Part shown: positions 33,661 through 33,968 of the stretch, one piece after another | Numbering within the stretch: position 1 is the stretch's first letter | How the letters are laid out: every line of letters begins with the position of its first letter | Notes under the pieces: model-generated | Seen by the model: only the letters and a program-made list of their open reading frames with translations | Told to the model about the DNA's origin: nothing | The model's database searches: none | Assembly: GCF_004804275.1 (NCBI RefSeq) | Contig: NZ_STGI01000023.1 | Span: 1-33,968, forward strand | Source of the DNA: Herbaspirillum sp. ST 5-3 | GTDB taxonomy: Bacteria > Pseudomonadota > Gammaproteobacteria > Burkholderiales > Burkholderiaceae_D | Length of the DNA stretch: 33,968 nt | Direction of reading: 5' to 3' | Made by a program: the position numbers and the translations under genes

Positions 33661-33895
33661 TGGCAAACTCTCCGTATTGTAAGGGGAAGCAGCGGATCGC
33701 CAGAGGGGCAATGAGTCCTCTCCTTGACGGGAAGCCGATCGGCTGCGATGGTCTTGCATCGGTATGGTCGCGGGAAGTTTACCGCACATTGGCCCAGCAC
33801 ATTGCAAACAGTGGCGGGCTCATCTTGAGGATGGTGAATGCGACCTGCTTATGGCGGGCTGCCGTGCGGCGTATTTGGCGGGAGGGTGCAGAAAG

Positions 33896-33928
33896 CAAAA
33901 AGCCCCAACTCATGGAGCTGGGGCTTTC
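33896..33928 (-). terminator. intrinsic terminator of the rRNA operon
   Basis: On the minus strand AGCCCCAGCTC-CAT-GAGTTGGGGCT, an 11-bp stem with one G:U pair, is followed by TTTTT. It lies about 13 nt after the 3' end of the 5S rRNA. Confidence 0.88.
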
Positions 33929-33940
33929 TGGGTAACACAA

Positions 33941-33968
33941 GCCTGACGATTACCTACTTTCACACTGG
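33941..33968 (-). rRNA. rrf: 5S rRNA, 3' end only
   Basis: The minus strand reads CCAGTGTGAAAGTAGGTAAT and then CGTCAGGC, the conserved 3' terminus of betaproteobacterial 5S rRNA. The rest of the rRNA operon lies beyond the window. Confidence 0.88.

Noticed and set aside
1-33968. CRISPR arrays and tRNA genes
   Set aside because: No regularly spaced direct repeats and no cloverleaf-like sequences noticed on either strand.

Overview
The window looks like a chromosomal segment of a betaproteobacterium, probably Burkholderiales and perhaps Oxalobacteraceae-like. This rests on gene content (LivF tail plus acyl-CoA ligase, Prc, AcuI, NCS2 permease, cytochrome b561) and on the 3' end of a betaproteobacterial-type 5S rRNA at the right edge. 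The genus is inference.

Region 1 (1-2063) is backbone: the tail of a branched-chain amino-acid ABC ATPase (livF) and a medium/long-chain acyl-CoA ligase. Region 2 (about 2064-18478) is a Tn7-like transposon of about 16.4 kb, inserted between two convergent genes (the acyl-CoA ligase and prc). Its core is a tightly coupled tnsA-tnsB-tnsC-tniQ operon (2455-7413) with intact PD-(D/E)xK, DDE, Walker and zinc motifs. Related short repeats lie at both ends.

The transposon cargo (7414-18135) is an accessory island. In order it holds a VapBC toxin-antitoxin pair; an unrecognised ORF with an AbrB-like tail; a HAD phosphatase-like gene; a divergent tyrosine recombinase/coiled-coil pair resembling the TnpS/TnpT cointegrate-resolution module of Tn4651-type Tn3 transposons, with a visible candidate crossover site; a two-gene CBASS-like system (SMODS CD-NTase plus SLATT two-TM effector); an all-alpha protein with an RxxxxH motif (HEPN-like?); a protein with two copies of a papain/transglutaminase-like fold, one apparently inactive; and a four-gene ubiquitin-like conjugation operon (Ubl, E2-like, JAB-E1 fusion, DUF6527) behind a good sigma70-type promoter. 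The CBASS and Ubl modules, with the two unknown genes between them, are the strongest candidates for new defence biology.

Region 3 (18479-33968) is backbone again. It has prc and an AraC-type regulator on the minus strand. Divergent from these is a five-gene operon (22245-27977: BASS-family transporter, NAD-dependent epimerase, SDR, secreted haem-c/beta-propeller protein, MFS transporter), which looks like uptake and oxidation of an unidentified, possibly steroid- or terpenoid-like, compound. Then come a small secreted protein, a 61-aa protein with a TTG start and terminator, an NCS2 nucleobase permease, cytochrome b561, a VIT-family transporter, an AcuI/YhdH reductase, and the terminator and 3' end of an rRNA operon.

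All functional calls come from reading motifs; no database search was run.
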